Shown here piece by piece: positions 20,559 through 28,560 of a stretch of DNA of 64,000 bases (within the stretch, counting starts at the first letter, position 1; each line of letters starts with the position of its first letter). Source of the stretch: Limnanthes douglasii subsp. nivea. Taxonomy: Eukaryota > Streptophyta > Magnoliopsida > Brassicales > Limnanthaceae. A program made the position numbers and the translations under genes. Below the pieces are notes generated by a model that saw only the letters and a program-made list of their open reading frames with translations, made no database searches and was not told the origin of the DNA. The stretch spans positions 125,100,376 through 125,164,375 of the forward strand of contig JAUPFV010000002.1 of NCBI GenBank assembly GCA_036936605.1. Direction: 5' to 3'.

Positions 20559-22874
20559 CTATTCTAGATACAATTTCAAGTGCTCAATATTCCATGGTAG
20601 CCTTAGGAGGTGTCCGAGCCGATTCTGCAGGCGGTACGTCCCGCTCTTGATTTTCTCGACAATTTCGTAGGGTCCCTCCCAATTTGGGGCCAGCTTTCCG
20701 AGGCTCTTGTCCTTTGTGTGGAGGAACACGCGTCGTAGAACCTTATCTCCGACCTTGAACTCCCGACGGCGGACTTTGGCTGCATATCGGCTTCTCATTA
20801 AAGTCTGGTAGTGTAAAGAGTTTAAATGGGCGCGATGGCGCTTCTCTTCTATGAGGTCGAGTTCTAGTCGCCGGCTGTCGTCATTCGTCTCCTCCTGATA
20901 AGTTCCGACCCTGAAAGAAGGGAAAATAGATTCCGCGGGGGTGACCGCGTCCATACCATACACTAAGGCATAAGGTGACTCTTGGGTAGCCGTGCGGGGT
21001 GTGGTTCGGTAAGCCCATAACACTTCTTGCAAGTAGTCGGGCCATTTTCCGGCCTTTCCCTCAAGGTTCTTTCTGAGGCCATCCAGAATGGTTCGGTTTG
21101 TTACTTCGACCTGGCCATTGGCTTGTGGATGAAAAGGAGCAGAGAAACATTGTCGGATATTATGAGTGGTGCAGAACGCCTTCATTTCCGCACTATCAAA
21201 CTGTGGCCCGTTGTCCATAGTTAGCCGTTGGGGCACTCCGTATCGCCAACAAATGTTCGCCCAGATGAATTTGACAATATCCTTGGTCTTTGTGGCGGAT
21301 AGAGGTTCGGCTTCGACCCATTTGGAGAAGTAATCTACCGCGACGACAATCGTTTGCCTTCCTCCCGATGCCATTGGTAATGGTCCGACGAGGTCGATTC
21401 CCCATCGGTCAAAGGGTAGTCCTTCGGATATGGATTCTAGGGGAGATGCGGGTATGTTGATTGCGTTCGCGAACCGTTGACAAGTATCACAGGTTTTCAC
21501 TATGAGTCTTGCGTCTGCCGCTATCGTCGGCCAATAGAATCCCGCGAGAAAAACTCTCCTAATCAGAGCCTTGTACCCGGAATGCGCCGCGCCCTCCCCA
21601 TCGTGTAGTTCGGACAAAATTACTTGAGATTCGTTGAAACCTAAACATCGAAGCAGAGGTCGGCTAAAAGATTTTTTGTACAGCACATCCCCTAAAAGGA
21701 CATAGCCCCGCGCTTTGTTGCGCAACTTCCGTGCCGAGGCGGTGTCGTCGAGAAGCCGACCCTCAGCCAAGAAAAAGATAATACCCCGCCGCCAGTCTGA
21801 AGTTGCAACCGAAGAGATCTGGCATGCGATTTCAGGTCGGCTGTCCAATTCATGTCGTTTAATGATGGACGGTATCTCTTGCTCTATTACCCAAGGATAA
21901 CTGGTAGAGCCGGAAATCGTTGCCAAAGAGTCCGCTGTTGTGTTTTCACTTCTTGGGACATGCTCATATGTGACTTTGTCAAAAGAAGCGGCCAGAATTC
22001 TTAACGCCGCTAGGTATTGTACCAGATGCTCCTTCCGGGCCTCCGCACTTCCCGCTGCTTGATTTATCAGAAGTTGGGAGTCGCTTATGAGTCGTACTTG
22101 TCTTGCCCCGCACACCTGTGCCAATCGTAACCCTGCCAAAGCAGCCTCATATTCTGCTTCATTGTTTGACGTATGAAAACCAAAACGGATGGCTTGGAGC
22201 ATGCTCACACCCGATGAAGTTACAATTTGAATCCCCGCCCCACAACCATTAACGTTCGCTCCCCTATCGGTGCGGACGGTCCATTCGCCCTTCGCTGCCT
22301 CTTGTGAAGGCGCCTCCTGCTCGGGTCGTTCGGAGTGGAACTCAACTAAAAAGTCGGCCAAGACCTGGCCTTTGATAGCTGTTCGGGGCTCAAATTCGAT
22401 GTCGAAATCCCCTAATTCTACCGACCACTTGGATATTCTCCCGGACATGTCTGGTCGCTGAAAAACGTACTTGAGCGGAAACGACGTGCGGACGACAATA
22501 GGGTGGGCTTGGAAGTATGGGCGCATTTTCCGCGCTGCCGTCACCAGGGCCAGCGCCATTTTCTCCAGTTTCACGTACCGAGTTTCGGCGTCAAGTAAGC
22601 TTTTGCTCACGTAGTATACCGCTGTCGGAGCCGACCCTGATTCGCTGATCAGAGCTGCGCTGACTGCATAGTCCGTGACCGCAATGTAGAGGAACAGCGT
22701 CTCGCCCATAGTAGGCTTGGTGAGGCGGTTCGGGGACGATAGGTACTCTTTGATCCCTAAAAATGCCTCGTTACACTCAGGAGTCCAAACAAAATTTTTC
22801 GCCTGCCGTAGGACCTGAAATAACGGAGCGCATTTATCAGATGATCGAGAAATGAAACGATTTAGGGCGGCCAA
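20559..22874 (-). CDS. gypsy-1 pol, second part: RNase H and integrase
   Basis: Minus-strand open frame of about 770 codons. The RNase H-like region of the RT (FVWTPECNEAF, LFLYIAVTDYAVSAAL) comes first. Next is an RNase H domain (VRTDRGANVNGCGAG, NNEAEYEAALAGL, LISDSQLL; acidic residues D, E, D present). The integrase follows, with zinc-binding HSGYKAL...CDTCQ, the catalytic triad in WGIDLVGPL, TMDNGPQFD and QANGQVEVTNR, and a GPY-type end (APNWEGPYEI, WNIEHLKLYLE). The integrase looks intact. The frame continues from the RT part across a C17 homopolymer that breaks it, so this is not the true protein start. It would cut and join element DNA into the nuclear genome. Confidence 0.9.
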   Translation of the reverse strand: MAALNRFISRSSDKCAPLFQVLRQAKNFVWTPECNEAFLGIKEYLSSPNRLTKPTMGETLFLYIAVTDYAVSAALISESGSAPTAVYYVSKSLLDAETRYVKLEKMALALVTAARKMRPYFQAHPIVVRTSFPLKYVFQRPDMSGRISKWSVELGDFDIEFEPRTAIKGQVLADFLVEFHSERPEQEAPSQEAAKGEWTVRTDRGANVNGCGAGIQIVTSSGVSMLQAIRFGFHTSNNEAEYEAALAGLRLAQVCGARQVRLISDSQLLINQAAGSAEARKEHLVQYLAALRILAASFDKVTYEHVPRSENTTADSLATISGSTSYPWVIEQEIPSIIKRHELDSRPEIACQISSVATSDWRRGIIFFLAEGRLLDDTASARKLRNKARGYVLLGDVLYKKSFSRPLLRCLGFNESQVILSELHDGEGAAHSGYKALIRRVFLAGFYWPTIAADARLIVKTCDTCQRFANAINIPASPLESISEGLPFDRWGIDLVGPLPMASGGRQTIVVAVDYFSKWVEAEPLSATKTKDIVKFIWANICWRYGVPQRLTMDNGPQFDSAEMKAFCTTHNIRQCFSAPFHPQANGQVEVTNRTILDGLRKNLEGKAGKWPDYLQEVLWAYRTTPRTATQESPYALVYGMDAVTPAESIFPSFRVGTYQEETNDDSRRLELDLIEEKRHRAHLNSLHYQTLMRSRYAAKVRRREFKVGDKVLRRVFLHTKDKSLGKLAPNWEGPYEIVEKIKSGTYRLQNRLGHLLRLPWNIEHLKLYLE

Positions 22875-22882
22875 TCGCCCGG

Positions 22883-23866
22883 TCAGGATTTGGACTTCTT
22901 TGACGCTTCGGGGGGGGGGGGGGGGGTCATGTCAGCCAGGACTCGCAGTTGGATAGGGTCTGCTTCAATTCCTTTCTCACTGACGAAGAATCCCAAGAAT
23001 TTCCCTGATCGGACCCCGAAGGAACATTTCTCCGGGTTTAGCTTAAGGTTGATCCCTCGTAGGTTACCAAAGGTTTCCCTGAGATCGGCGAGATGGGCTT
23101 CATCGGTCCCGCTTTTGACCAACATGTCATCGATGTAAACCTCCATGTTTCTCCCGATCTGGCCTTCGAATGTCCTGTTTACTAGCCTTTGGTATGTCGC
23201 GCCAGCGTTCTTCAGCCCGAAGGGCATCACTTTATAACAATATAATCCCCGACCCGTAATGAACGTAGTATTCTCCTGATCCGCGGCATGTAACTTAATT
23301 TGATTGTAACCGGCATAGGCGTCCATAAATGAGAGTAGCTTGTTACCCGACGTCGAGTCCACCAGCTGGTCAATCCTTGGCATCGGGAAAGGGTCCTTCG
23401 GGCATGCCCGATTAAGATCAGTAAAGTCCACGCACATCCTCCATTTCCCACTTTTCTTTTTAACTAGCACGGGGTTAGAGATCCATAAAGGGTATTTTGC
23501 TTCCTTGATATGCCCGACGCTAGTCATTCTCTCAACTTCCCGCAGAATTACTTCCGCCTTTTCGGGGGAAAAAGCCCAACGCTTTTGGACGATCGGTCTG
23601 ACATTTCTGTTGATAGTCAACTTGTGAATCGCGAAGGATTCTGGTACCCCCGTGACATCCCCTGAGCACCATACAAACAAATCTAGGTTCTCTCGTAGGA
23701 GGGTCAATAGCTGTTCCCTTAGGGTCGGCAGAAGGTTTACCCCGACCCGCAGATATTTCCCATCTGCAAAATAATGTAGTTCGCATTCCTCATCTGTCGC
23801 CAAAAGGCTTGGGGCCTCCCGGGGGTCATCCACCGGTTGCGATCCCGGAGGGACCCCCCTTAATTG
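22883..23866 (-). CDS. gypsy-1 pol, first part: reverse transcriptase
   Basis: In the same frame as gag-protease and directly after its TAG at 23867-23869. Contains the Tat RT lead-in (LFVWCSGDVTGVP), then PLWISNPVLVKKKSGKWRM, VDFTDLNRACPKD, SFMDAYAGYNQI, the MPFGLKNAGATYQRLV motif and the catalytic YIDDML. The RT core is intact. The frame ends soon after MTPPPPP because a run of 17 C (plus-strand G 22910-22926) shifts the frame before the thumb/connection region. No initiator ATG is needed, since the part is expected to be made by reading through the TAG. Confidence 0.88.
   Translation of the reverse strand, partial: QLRGVPPGSQPVDDPREAPSLLATDEECELHYFADGKYLRVGVNLLPTLREQLLTLLRENLDLFVWCSGDVTGVPESFAIHKLTINRNVRPIVQKRWAFSPEKAEVILREVERMTSVGHIKEAKYPLWISNPVLVKKKSGKWRMCVDFTDLNRACPKDPFPMPRIDQLVDSTSGNKLLSFMDAYAGYNQIKLHAADQENTTFITGRGLYCYKVMPFGLKNAGATYQRLVNRTFEGQIGRNMEVYIDDMLVKSGTDEAHLADLRETFGNLRGINLKLNPEKCSFGVRSGKFLGFFVSEKGIEADPIQLRVLADMTPPPPPEASKKSKS
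22910..22926. repeat. G17/C17 homopolymer at the gypsy-1 RT frameshift
   Basis: Seventeen G on the plus strand, read as C on the coding strand, where it codes for prolines. The RT and the RNase H/integrase frames meet here out of register. It may be a real slippage mutation or an assembly length error. Confidence 0.9.
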
Positions 23867-23869
23867 CTA
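23861..23869 (-). promoter_or_regulatory. Leaky-type stop: UAG CAA UUA between protease and RT
   Basis: The coding strand reads CAA GAA TAG CAA TTA AGG, with RT following in the same frame. UAG-CAA-UUA is the exact readthrough context known from tobamoviruses (CARYYA rule). The gypsy-B copy (7058-7066) has the same nine bases, and gypsy-2 has TAG CAG TTT. It would set the ratio of gag-protease to full polyprotein, as the gag-pol stop does in gammaretroviruses. Confidence 0.75.
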
Positions 23870-26629
23870 TTCTTGAGCCGGAAACATCTCTTGGTCTTTT
23901 TTCGGAGCTAACGCAGCTCGGTAACATTCCCGCGCTGCTTTTTGGCTGCTTCGGACCACTCCTACGTTGTTCCCGACCACGTACTTCACACATTGATGAA
24001 TAGTAGAAGTCACAGCATGCATGCGCGATATCCAAGACCGGCCAAGAATGGCGTTGTGTGAGGCCGGCGCGTCCACTATTACAAACAAAACCGTGACCTC
24101 CTTTTTAAATGGGCCGCGGCCTAACTGGACCACGCCCTCGAACTCCCCGACTACGTCGGCTGCTGACCCTGTAAACCCGACAATGGTGCGGTCGGATCGC
24201 GCAATCGCCGGTCGCGTTCTGAACTTAGCAATGGTAGACACGAAGATGATATTGGCCGAACTCCCGGTGTCTACCAAGATGCGCCGAACCTCCTCTCCCG
24301 CTATTGCTGCCCCGATCACAATGGCGTCCTCATGCGGTCCGGCTATGTCTCTCATGTCGTCGTCGTCGAAATGTAAAATCGGTGTGGGGGCGCTTCTGGT
24401 TTGAAAGCAAGTTCTGGCTTCCAACTGGGTGGTCAAGTTGACAATGTGCCTTTTCCTGGAGGAATGCGTGACTCCCGCCATCGAATCCCCCCCGAAAATT
24501 GTCAGGGATTCAAAAAGATTACAGAGGCCTTGTACTTTACCGATACTCTCCTCAACCTCTTCCTCAATGATCCCGATAATATTGTGATTAGCTTTCGGGT
24601 CACTGAAGCGCGAGGTCGGGGAAAGGGCACTTCCGGTTTGGAAGCAAGTTTGCGTTTTCAGCTGAACGGTTTGGTCGCCCAAGTGCCTTTTCCTAGGTGA
24701 GCGCGGGTTTCCCGTCATCGGTCCTCCCCCGGAGATGGTTAATGATTCGAAAAATTCACAGAAACCACGGACGCTACCGACGCTTTCCTCTGCCCCCTCC
24801 TCAATGACCCCGATGATATTGCGGTTGGCTTCGGGATCAAGGTACTCAATTGTCACGTCGAAGTGGTCGGTCACCTCTGAAATGGCCATGGTCGTTTCTG
24901 GTTTTGGTACGATCACCACCTCTTTCGAGATCGTGCCCTGCTGTGCCTTTTTTACATACTCCAACAAGTTCCCGTGCTCTATGAGCATCTGTATCTCCTT
25001 CTTCAAGGCTATGCAATCCTTCGTGTCATGCCCGATGTCTTCGTGGTAGCGGCAATAGCGGTTATTCCTTTGTTCCCGGGGCGTCGGGATGGGGAAAGGT
25101 CTTCGGTACATTCCGTTCCTCTTGGTTTTTTCGTAGATCGATGACACGCATTCCGTGAGGTCTGCGAAGTAGGCAGGTCGCGTCCACTTGTTGGACATGG
25201 GTCGAGAGATCGCCGGTCCCGTTTGCCTTGGTTTCAGACCGGTCGGGGTCGGAGGTTTGGTCGACGTAGGTGGGCTCGGGTGTATCGTGCTAACTGGTTG
25301 GGCCGCCCTGGCGTAATCTGACCAGGAGCCCTGCCTTATTACGACCGACGCTTGAGCACTCTGCTGGATCTGTGCCGCCAACTCAGACGCTTCTCTCTCT
25401 TCGATTAAAATCTGCTTCTCTATTTGCGCCAGAAGCGCTGAAAAAGTGAATGCTTGCTTTTTTGTCACGGCATGCTTCATCGGCCCCGGGAGTAGGCCCA
25501 AACGAAACGCCGTTAGAGCCACATTCTCTTCGCAATGGTCCAGGTCAGTTTTCGCGTCGATGAACCGCCGTGTGTATTCTCTGAGGCTCTCCCCCAGCTT
25601 CTGTCTACAATTCATGATGGTATCTCCATTGGCACGGAAACTCTTACTTCCGACGAAGTGTTGCCTGAACATCGTCCAGAAAGTCCCGAAGTTCCGAATG
25701 CACCCCTGCGGCAAGCGGTTGTACCACTTAGAAGCTCTGTCTTTGAAAGTCATAGAAAATGCTCTACACAGGAGCTTGTCATCATTGTCGAAGCTTAACA
25801 TGAAATTTTTGAAAGCCTCCAAATGGTTATCCGGGTCCTTTTTTCCGTCGTATTTTTCTAACTTAGAAATGTCAAATCTCCTCGGGAGCTGTCCCGCTAA
25901 TATTTCATCGGATAATGGGGAGGCCCTCCAGTTGACTCCGAGCTCACATGCTCCTCCCCCAAGACCCTCGGTCCTAACTCCATAAAGCCCCTCGACTCCT
26001 GGGCTGACGAATTGGCTACTGGTTCTGTAACCATGGTTCTGGCTATTCGATGGTTGCCACAGAATCGGTGGCAATATTTCCCGCTCTCCGCGGCTGGCGG
26101 TATGCATTTCTTCTTTCTCAAAGGATACCGGGGTCGGCTTATCGGCGCCGCCCTTCTTATACTGCAGAGGGTCGGCCCTGGACCCTCGAAGGCGTCGGGA
26201 TCGATTCTTCTGCGCTCGCTGAACTCTTTCCCGCCGCAGATATTCTTTGCCCGACGAATCGTCTGAGGGGTAGTCCGACGTCATGGCCCGAGTCCTAGCA
26301 TCTTCTTCGTCATCGGGGAGAGGATCCCTGTAGTACCTAACAGGTCGGGCCTCTATTCGCGGATCGTTGCCATGGCCAGCTGCCCCCCGGTCCTCCAGGA
26401 GGGGCTCTTTGCCCTTTCCTTCCCGGGCTCTTTTCTCGCCCAACGCCCGCTCCCTTTCTTCTTCCAACCGAGCAATGTCCTCGAGGAGCTCCTTTCGGGT
26501 CATTATCAGAGTTGACCGCTTGTCCCGTCCGCCGTGCCATTCTCGGCCGGGGACTACCGTGCCTCCCGAACCTGAGACGGCTCGGACGACTTCTCTCCCG
26601 TCCATCTCTATCGCCGCTTCGCTGTTCAT
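23867..26629 (-). CDS. gypsy-1 gag-protease
   Basis: A single intact frame of 920 codons. The N-terminus (MNSEAAIEMDGREVV) is followed by a charged helical stretch rich in Glu/Arg. The gag core comes next (RFDISKLEKYDGKKDPDNHL, LLCRAFSMTFKDRASKWYN). A CHHC zinc finger (CRYHEDIGHDTKDC, near 25000-25060) is followed by a linker in which a 79-residue unit is repeated in tandem (24365-24838). The retropepsin has ILVDTGSSANIIF (active-site DTG) and AILGRSWI. Gag would form particles and package the RNA; the protease would mature the polyprotein. It ends at the leaky-type TAG. The first in-frame ATG near the primer site is taken as the start. Confidence 0.92.
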   Translation of the reverse strand: MNSEAAIEMDGREVVRAVSGSGGTVVPGREWHGGRDKRSTLIMTRKELLEDIARLEEERERALGEKRAREGKGKEPLLEDRGAAGHGNDPRIEARPVRYYRDPLPDDEEDARTRAMTSDYPSDDSSGKEYLRRERVQRAQKNRSRRLRGSRADPLQYKKGGADKPTPVSFEKEEMHTASRGEREILPPILWQPSNSQNHGYRTSSQFVSPGVEGLYGVRTEGLGGGACELGVNWRASPLSDEILAGQLPRRFDISKLEKYDGKKDPDNHLEAFKNFMLSFDNDDKLLCRAFSMTFKDRASKWYNRLPQGCIRNFGTFWTMFRQHFVGSKSFRANGDTIMNCRQKLGESLREYTRRFIDAKTDLDHCEENVALTAFRLGLLPGPMKHAVTKKQAFTFSALLAQIEKQILIEEREASELAAQIQQSAQASVVIRQGSWSDYARAAQPVSTIHPSPPTSTKPPTPTGLKPRQTGPAISRPMSNKWTRPAYFADLTECVSSIYEKTKRNGMYRRPFPIPTPREQRNNRYCRYHEDIGHDTKDCIALKKEIQMLIEHGNLLEYVKKAQQGTISKEVVIVPKPETTMAISEVTDHFDVTIEYLDPEANRNIIGVIEEGAEESVGSVRGFCEFFESLTISGGGPMTGNPRSPRKRHLGDQTVQLKTQTCFQTGSALSPTSRFSDPKANHNIIGIIEEEVEESIGKVQGLCNLFESLTIFGGDSMAGVTHSSRKRHIVNLTTQLEARTCFQTRSAPTPILHFDDDDMRDIAGPHEDAIVIGAAIAGEEVRRILVDTGSSANIIFVSTIAKFRTRPAIARSDRTIVGFTGSAADVVGEFEGVVQLGRGPFKKEVTVLFVIVDAPASHNAILGRSWISRMHAVTSTIHQCVKYVVGNNVGVVRSSQKAARECYRAALAPKKDQEMFPAQE
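24365..24838 (-). repeat. In-frame 79-residue tandem duplication in gypsy-1 gag-protease linker
   Basis: Two consecutive units, one starting DPEANRNIIGVIEE and the next DPKANHNIIGIIEE. Each contains FFESLTI or LFESLTI, then SPRKRH or SSRKRH and TCFQT. The units differ at many positions, so the duplication is older than the insertion. Gypsy-2 has only one unit (RNRVGASEER, FFESLTNFG, SSRKRH). Confidence 0.85.
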
Positions 26630-26682
26630 CCCGAAAAATGTGATTTTCCAAGAACAAAAGATTCCTTTGTGGTATCACTGTT

Positions 26683-26700
26683 TCCCACAGACGTCGCCAA
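26683..26700 (-). other. gypsy-1 primer-binding site
   Basis: Immediately inside the 5' LTR the minus strand reads TTGGCGACGTCTGTGGGAA. The TGGCGAC start agrees with the tRNA-Arg-type sites of gypsy-2 and gypsy-4; the next bases deviate. Confidence 0.6.
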
Positions 26701-27032
26701 TGATGAGTCAATAGTTGTTTAGGGAATATATTTAGGATCTTTGTGCTAGATGTGACTAGAGAGAGAAAGTGTAGAGAGATAAAGGAAGGTTCATAGAAAA
26801 TAATATTCAATGCCCTTTTTTAGGCAAGTGGGTCACCCTTTTATACTAAAATAAGGAGGACCCATTTAAGCTCTTAGTGGGCCGTTCATCACATATTAAT
26901 GAGGCCCCTCTACTATCTTTATCTTTATACATTGGTCCCTGATTGACTCTGAATACTCTTTTAACTACATCAAATATTTATTTATTGTGTTTTTACCCCT
27001 TTAATTGAGATCGGCGAATTCCGCCCTCATCA
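26701..27032 (-). repeat. gypsy-1 5' LTR
   Basis: 332 bp, one difference from the 3' LTR at 16104-16435. The copia-2 LTR resumes at 27038, after the GTAGT duplication. Confidence 0.93.
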
Positions 27033-27037
27033 GTAGT

Positions 27038-27175
27038 GAAACACTTTTCTCTGGCGACGTCCGTGGACGTAGAAAATTGTCGGACCACATTAAATCTTGT
27101 GTTTTTTCCAGTTTGTCCTTTATTTGTGTTCTATGCTTGAGCCATTTGTGATAAATTGCATAGTAATTTATAACA
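27038..27175 (+). repeat. copia-2 3' LTR, right piece
   Basis: Continues the LTR broken at 16103 (GAAACACTTTTCTCTGGCG) to its TAACA end. Collinear with 12928-13065. Confidence 0.88.
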
Positions 27176-27500
27176 AGATGCAACTTGTTGTTTGCCAAGA
27201 ACTTTTATAGATACTTGCCAAGAATACTATTAGATCAACAAAGGTTTTTTCTTTCACACAACGCTATGTGCAGCGGACTTAGCTAGGGTTAATCGAAAAT
27301 ATCTTAGAACTTTTGTGGAGCTATAGTTCCAAAAAAATGTTAAATCTAGATATGTTGAATCTAAAAATGATTGTCGCAAGTTTTCCCATATAAATAATCT
27401 TCGATATGCAAATTTGATCCGTCAAGCTTTTCAATTGAACACTTCCATATCCGGTTATAATATCTATAGCTCCGACTGCAAAAATAAATAATATATTTAT
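27176..27500 (-). mobile_element. copia-1, right part (gag and a displaced pol scrap)
   Basis: Directly after copia-2 the minus strand reads LANNKLHL, which joins to MNKLLKLN at 12670 to give a normal copia gag helix, proving copia-2 landed inside copia-1 gag. At 27330-27500 a minus-strand stretch (GSVQLKSLTDQICISKIIYM) looks like the post-protease segment of a copia pol, out of expected order, so the element is rearranged. 27500-27940 shows nothing clear apart from a possible tRNA-like/SINE-like scrap near 27650-27720. Confidence 0.5.
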
Positions 27501-27942
27501 CTCTTCAAGAAGATTCAAAACCTAAATAGAACCACTAAAACTATATAAAAAGGCTTTAAAAAAAAAGAAAAAAATATTAATAAAATAACTGTTTGAAAAA
27601 AACTTTAATAAAATATAAAAAATTCTAATACTTCTAAAATCATTCTCACTGTCCAACGAAACATAAGTCGGATTAGCTCAAACGTGAAGCCTATCTTTGC
27701 ACTCTCAACCACTGGACAAACTATGAAACGCCCTACAAACATGACATGACATGAATTTCCAATTACTAGTTTTGCTATTAGCTTTGCTGTTTAACATAAT
27801 AGGTCGAAAAACACTTCAGCTCTATAATATGTTTAAGAAGGCGCTGTAATGTATTAATATCTTAGGACAAATTTTCTGTGATTCTTTTTACTCCAAATTA
27901 AGTGACCGACATATGTTACATATATCAACGAATGTCATCGAA

Positions 27943-28013
27943 GCACCAGTGGTCTAGTGGTAGAATAGTACCCTGCCACGGTACAGACCCGGGTTCGATT
28001 CCCGGCTGGTGCA
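27943..28013 (+). tRNA. tRNA-Gly (anticodon GCC)
   Basis: 71 nt with a perfect cloverleaf: acceptor arm GCACCAG pairing with CTGGTGC, A box TGGTCTAGTGG, anticodon loop CTGCCAC with GCC at 27975-27977, and B box GGTTCGATTCC. It matches the usual plant nuclear tRNA-Gly-GCC. It has no encoded CCA, as expected in eukaryotes. A T-run at about 28095 could serve as Pol III terminator, with none nearer. It sits in sequence between retroelements and appears intact. Confidence 0.96.
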
Positions 28014-28560
28014 TTGCTATGATGAACGCATACCTGGTAGCAGGACTGTCACCTCATCTAATAAACAATGTTGAAATTTGCATATCTGAGAATCATTTTT
28101 GGCTGGTTTAATTAATATCTTCTCTCTAAGTGAGTTAATTTTCTAGTAAATCCACCGAGTGGTTTTTTCTTTTGTGATACCATTTTCTTTTATAACCCTT
28201 AAATTGATTGATTTGAAAATCATTAGATAGGATACATTTTTGCGATTGTTTGTTATGGATAATATGTTTAAAAAAATTATTTTATGTATTTTTGGACCAA
28301 TAAATACGAAAGGATCATTATATATAAAGCTGTCACTCATTCGAGAAGAGACATTAACGGTACTATTCACGGTTCACCCTTATTTTCCCTAGCTTTACTT
28401 TTAGTTTTTATCTACTTAACAGTTTGGCAAAATAGTCCTAAGGTTATCAAGAGTTCTATTGTTCTCTAATGCATGAGTCAGCAAGATCTATTTGTGCTCT
28501 AATGCATAAGTCAGTCGAATCATACCGATCGTGTCTACATTCGTCGGTATACAAAAATTA
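28014..28560. other. No gene seen
   Basis: AT-rich spacer between the tRNA gene and the next decayed gypsy element. Short open frames are present, but none has recognisable motifs or gene-like structure. Confidence 0.4.

Larger units (their letters stand above)
16104..27032 (-). mobile_element. Young Tat-type Ty3/gypsy element 'gypsy-1', complete
   Basis: 10,929 bp, flanked by perfect 5-bp duplications GTAGT (16099-16103 and 27033-27037). The LTRs (16104-16435 and 26701-27032) are both 332 bp with one difference (T versus G in CTTAGTKGGCC). Minus-strand order: 5' LTR, primer site, gag-protease, leaky-type stop, RT-RNaseH-integrase, conserved hairpin, 89-bp tandem array, antisense gene (plus strand), purine tract, 3' LTR. 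Pol is nearly intact, with one homopolymer frameshift; the antisense gene has three in-frame stops. A single LTR difference points to a very recent insertion. Confidence 0.93.
12671..27175 (+). mobile_element. Ty1/copia element ('copia-2'), host of gypsy-1
   Basis: Left LTR 12671-13065; right LTR 15856-16103 continued at 27038-27175 after the nested gypsy-1. The flanks AAATG (12666-12670) and AGATG (27176-27180) are an imperfect 5-bp duplication. The internal region keeps gag, then jumps to the end of integrase, RT and RNase H, so protease and most of integrase are deleted. Because it lies in reverse orientation inside copia-1 gag, it is the younger of the two copia elements. Confidence 0.85.

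Noticed and set aside
16104..27032. An endogenous pararetrovirus
   Set aside because: It has true LTRs, a 5-bp target duplication, a complete integrase after RNase H and a Ty3-type domain order; no movement protein is seen.
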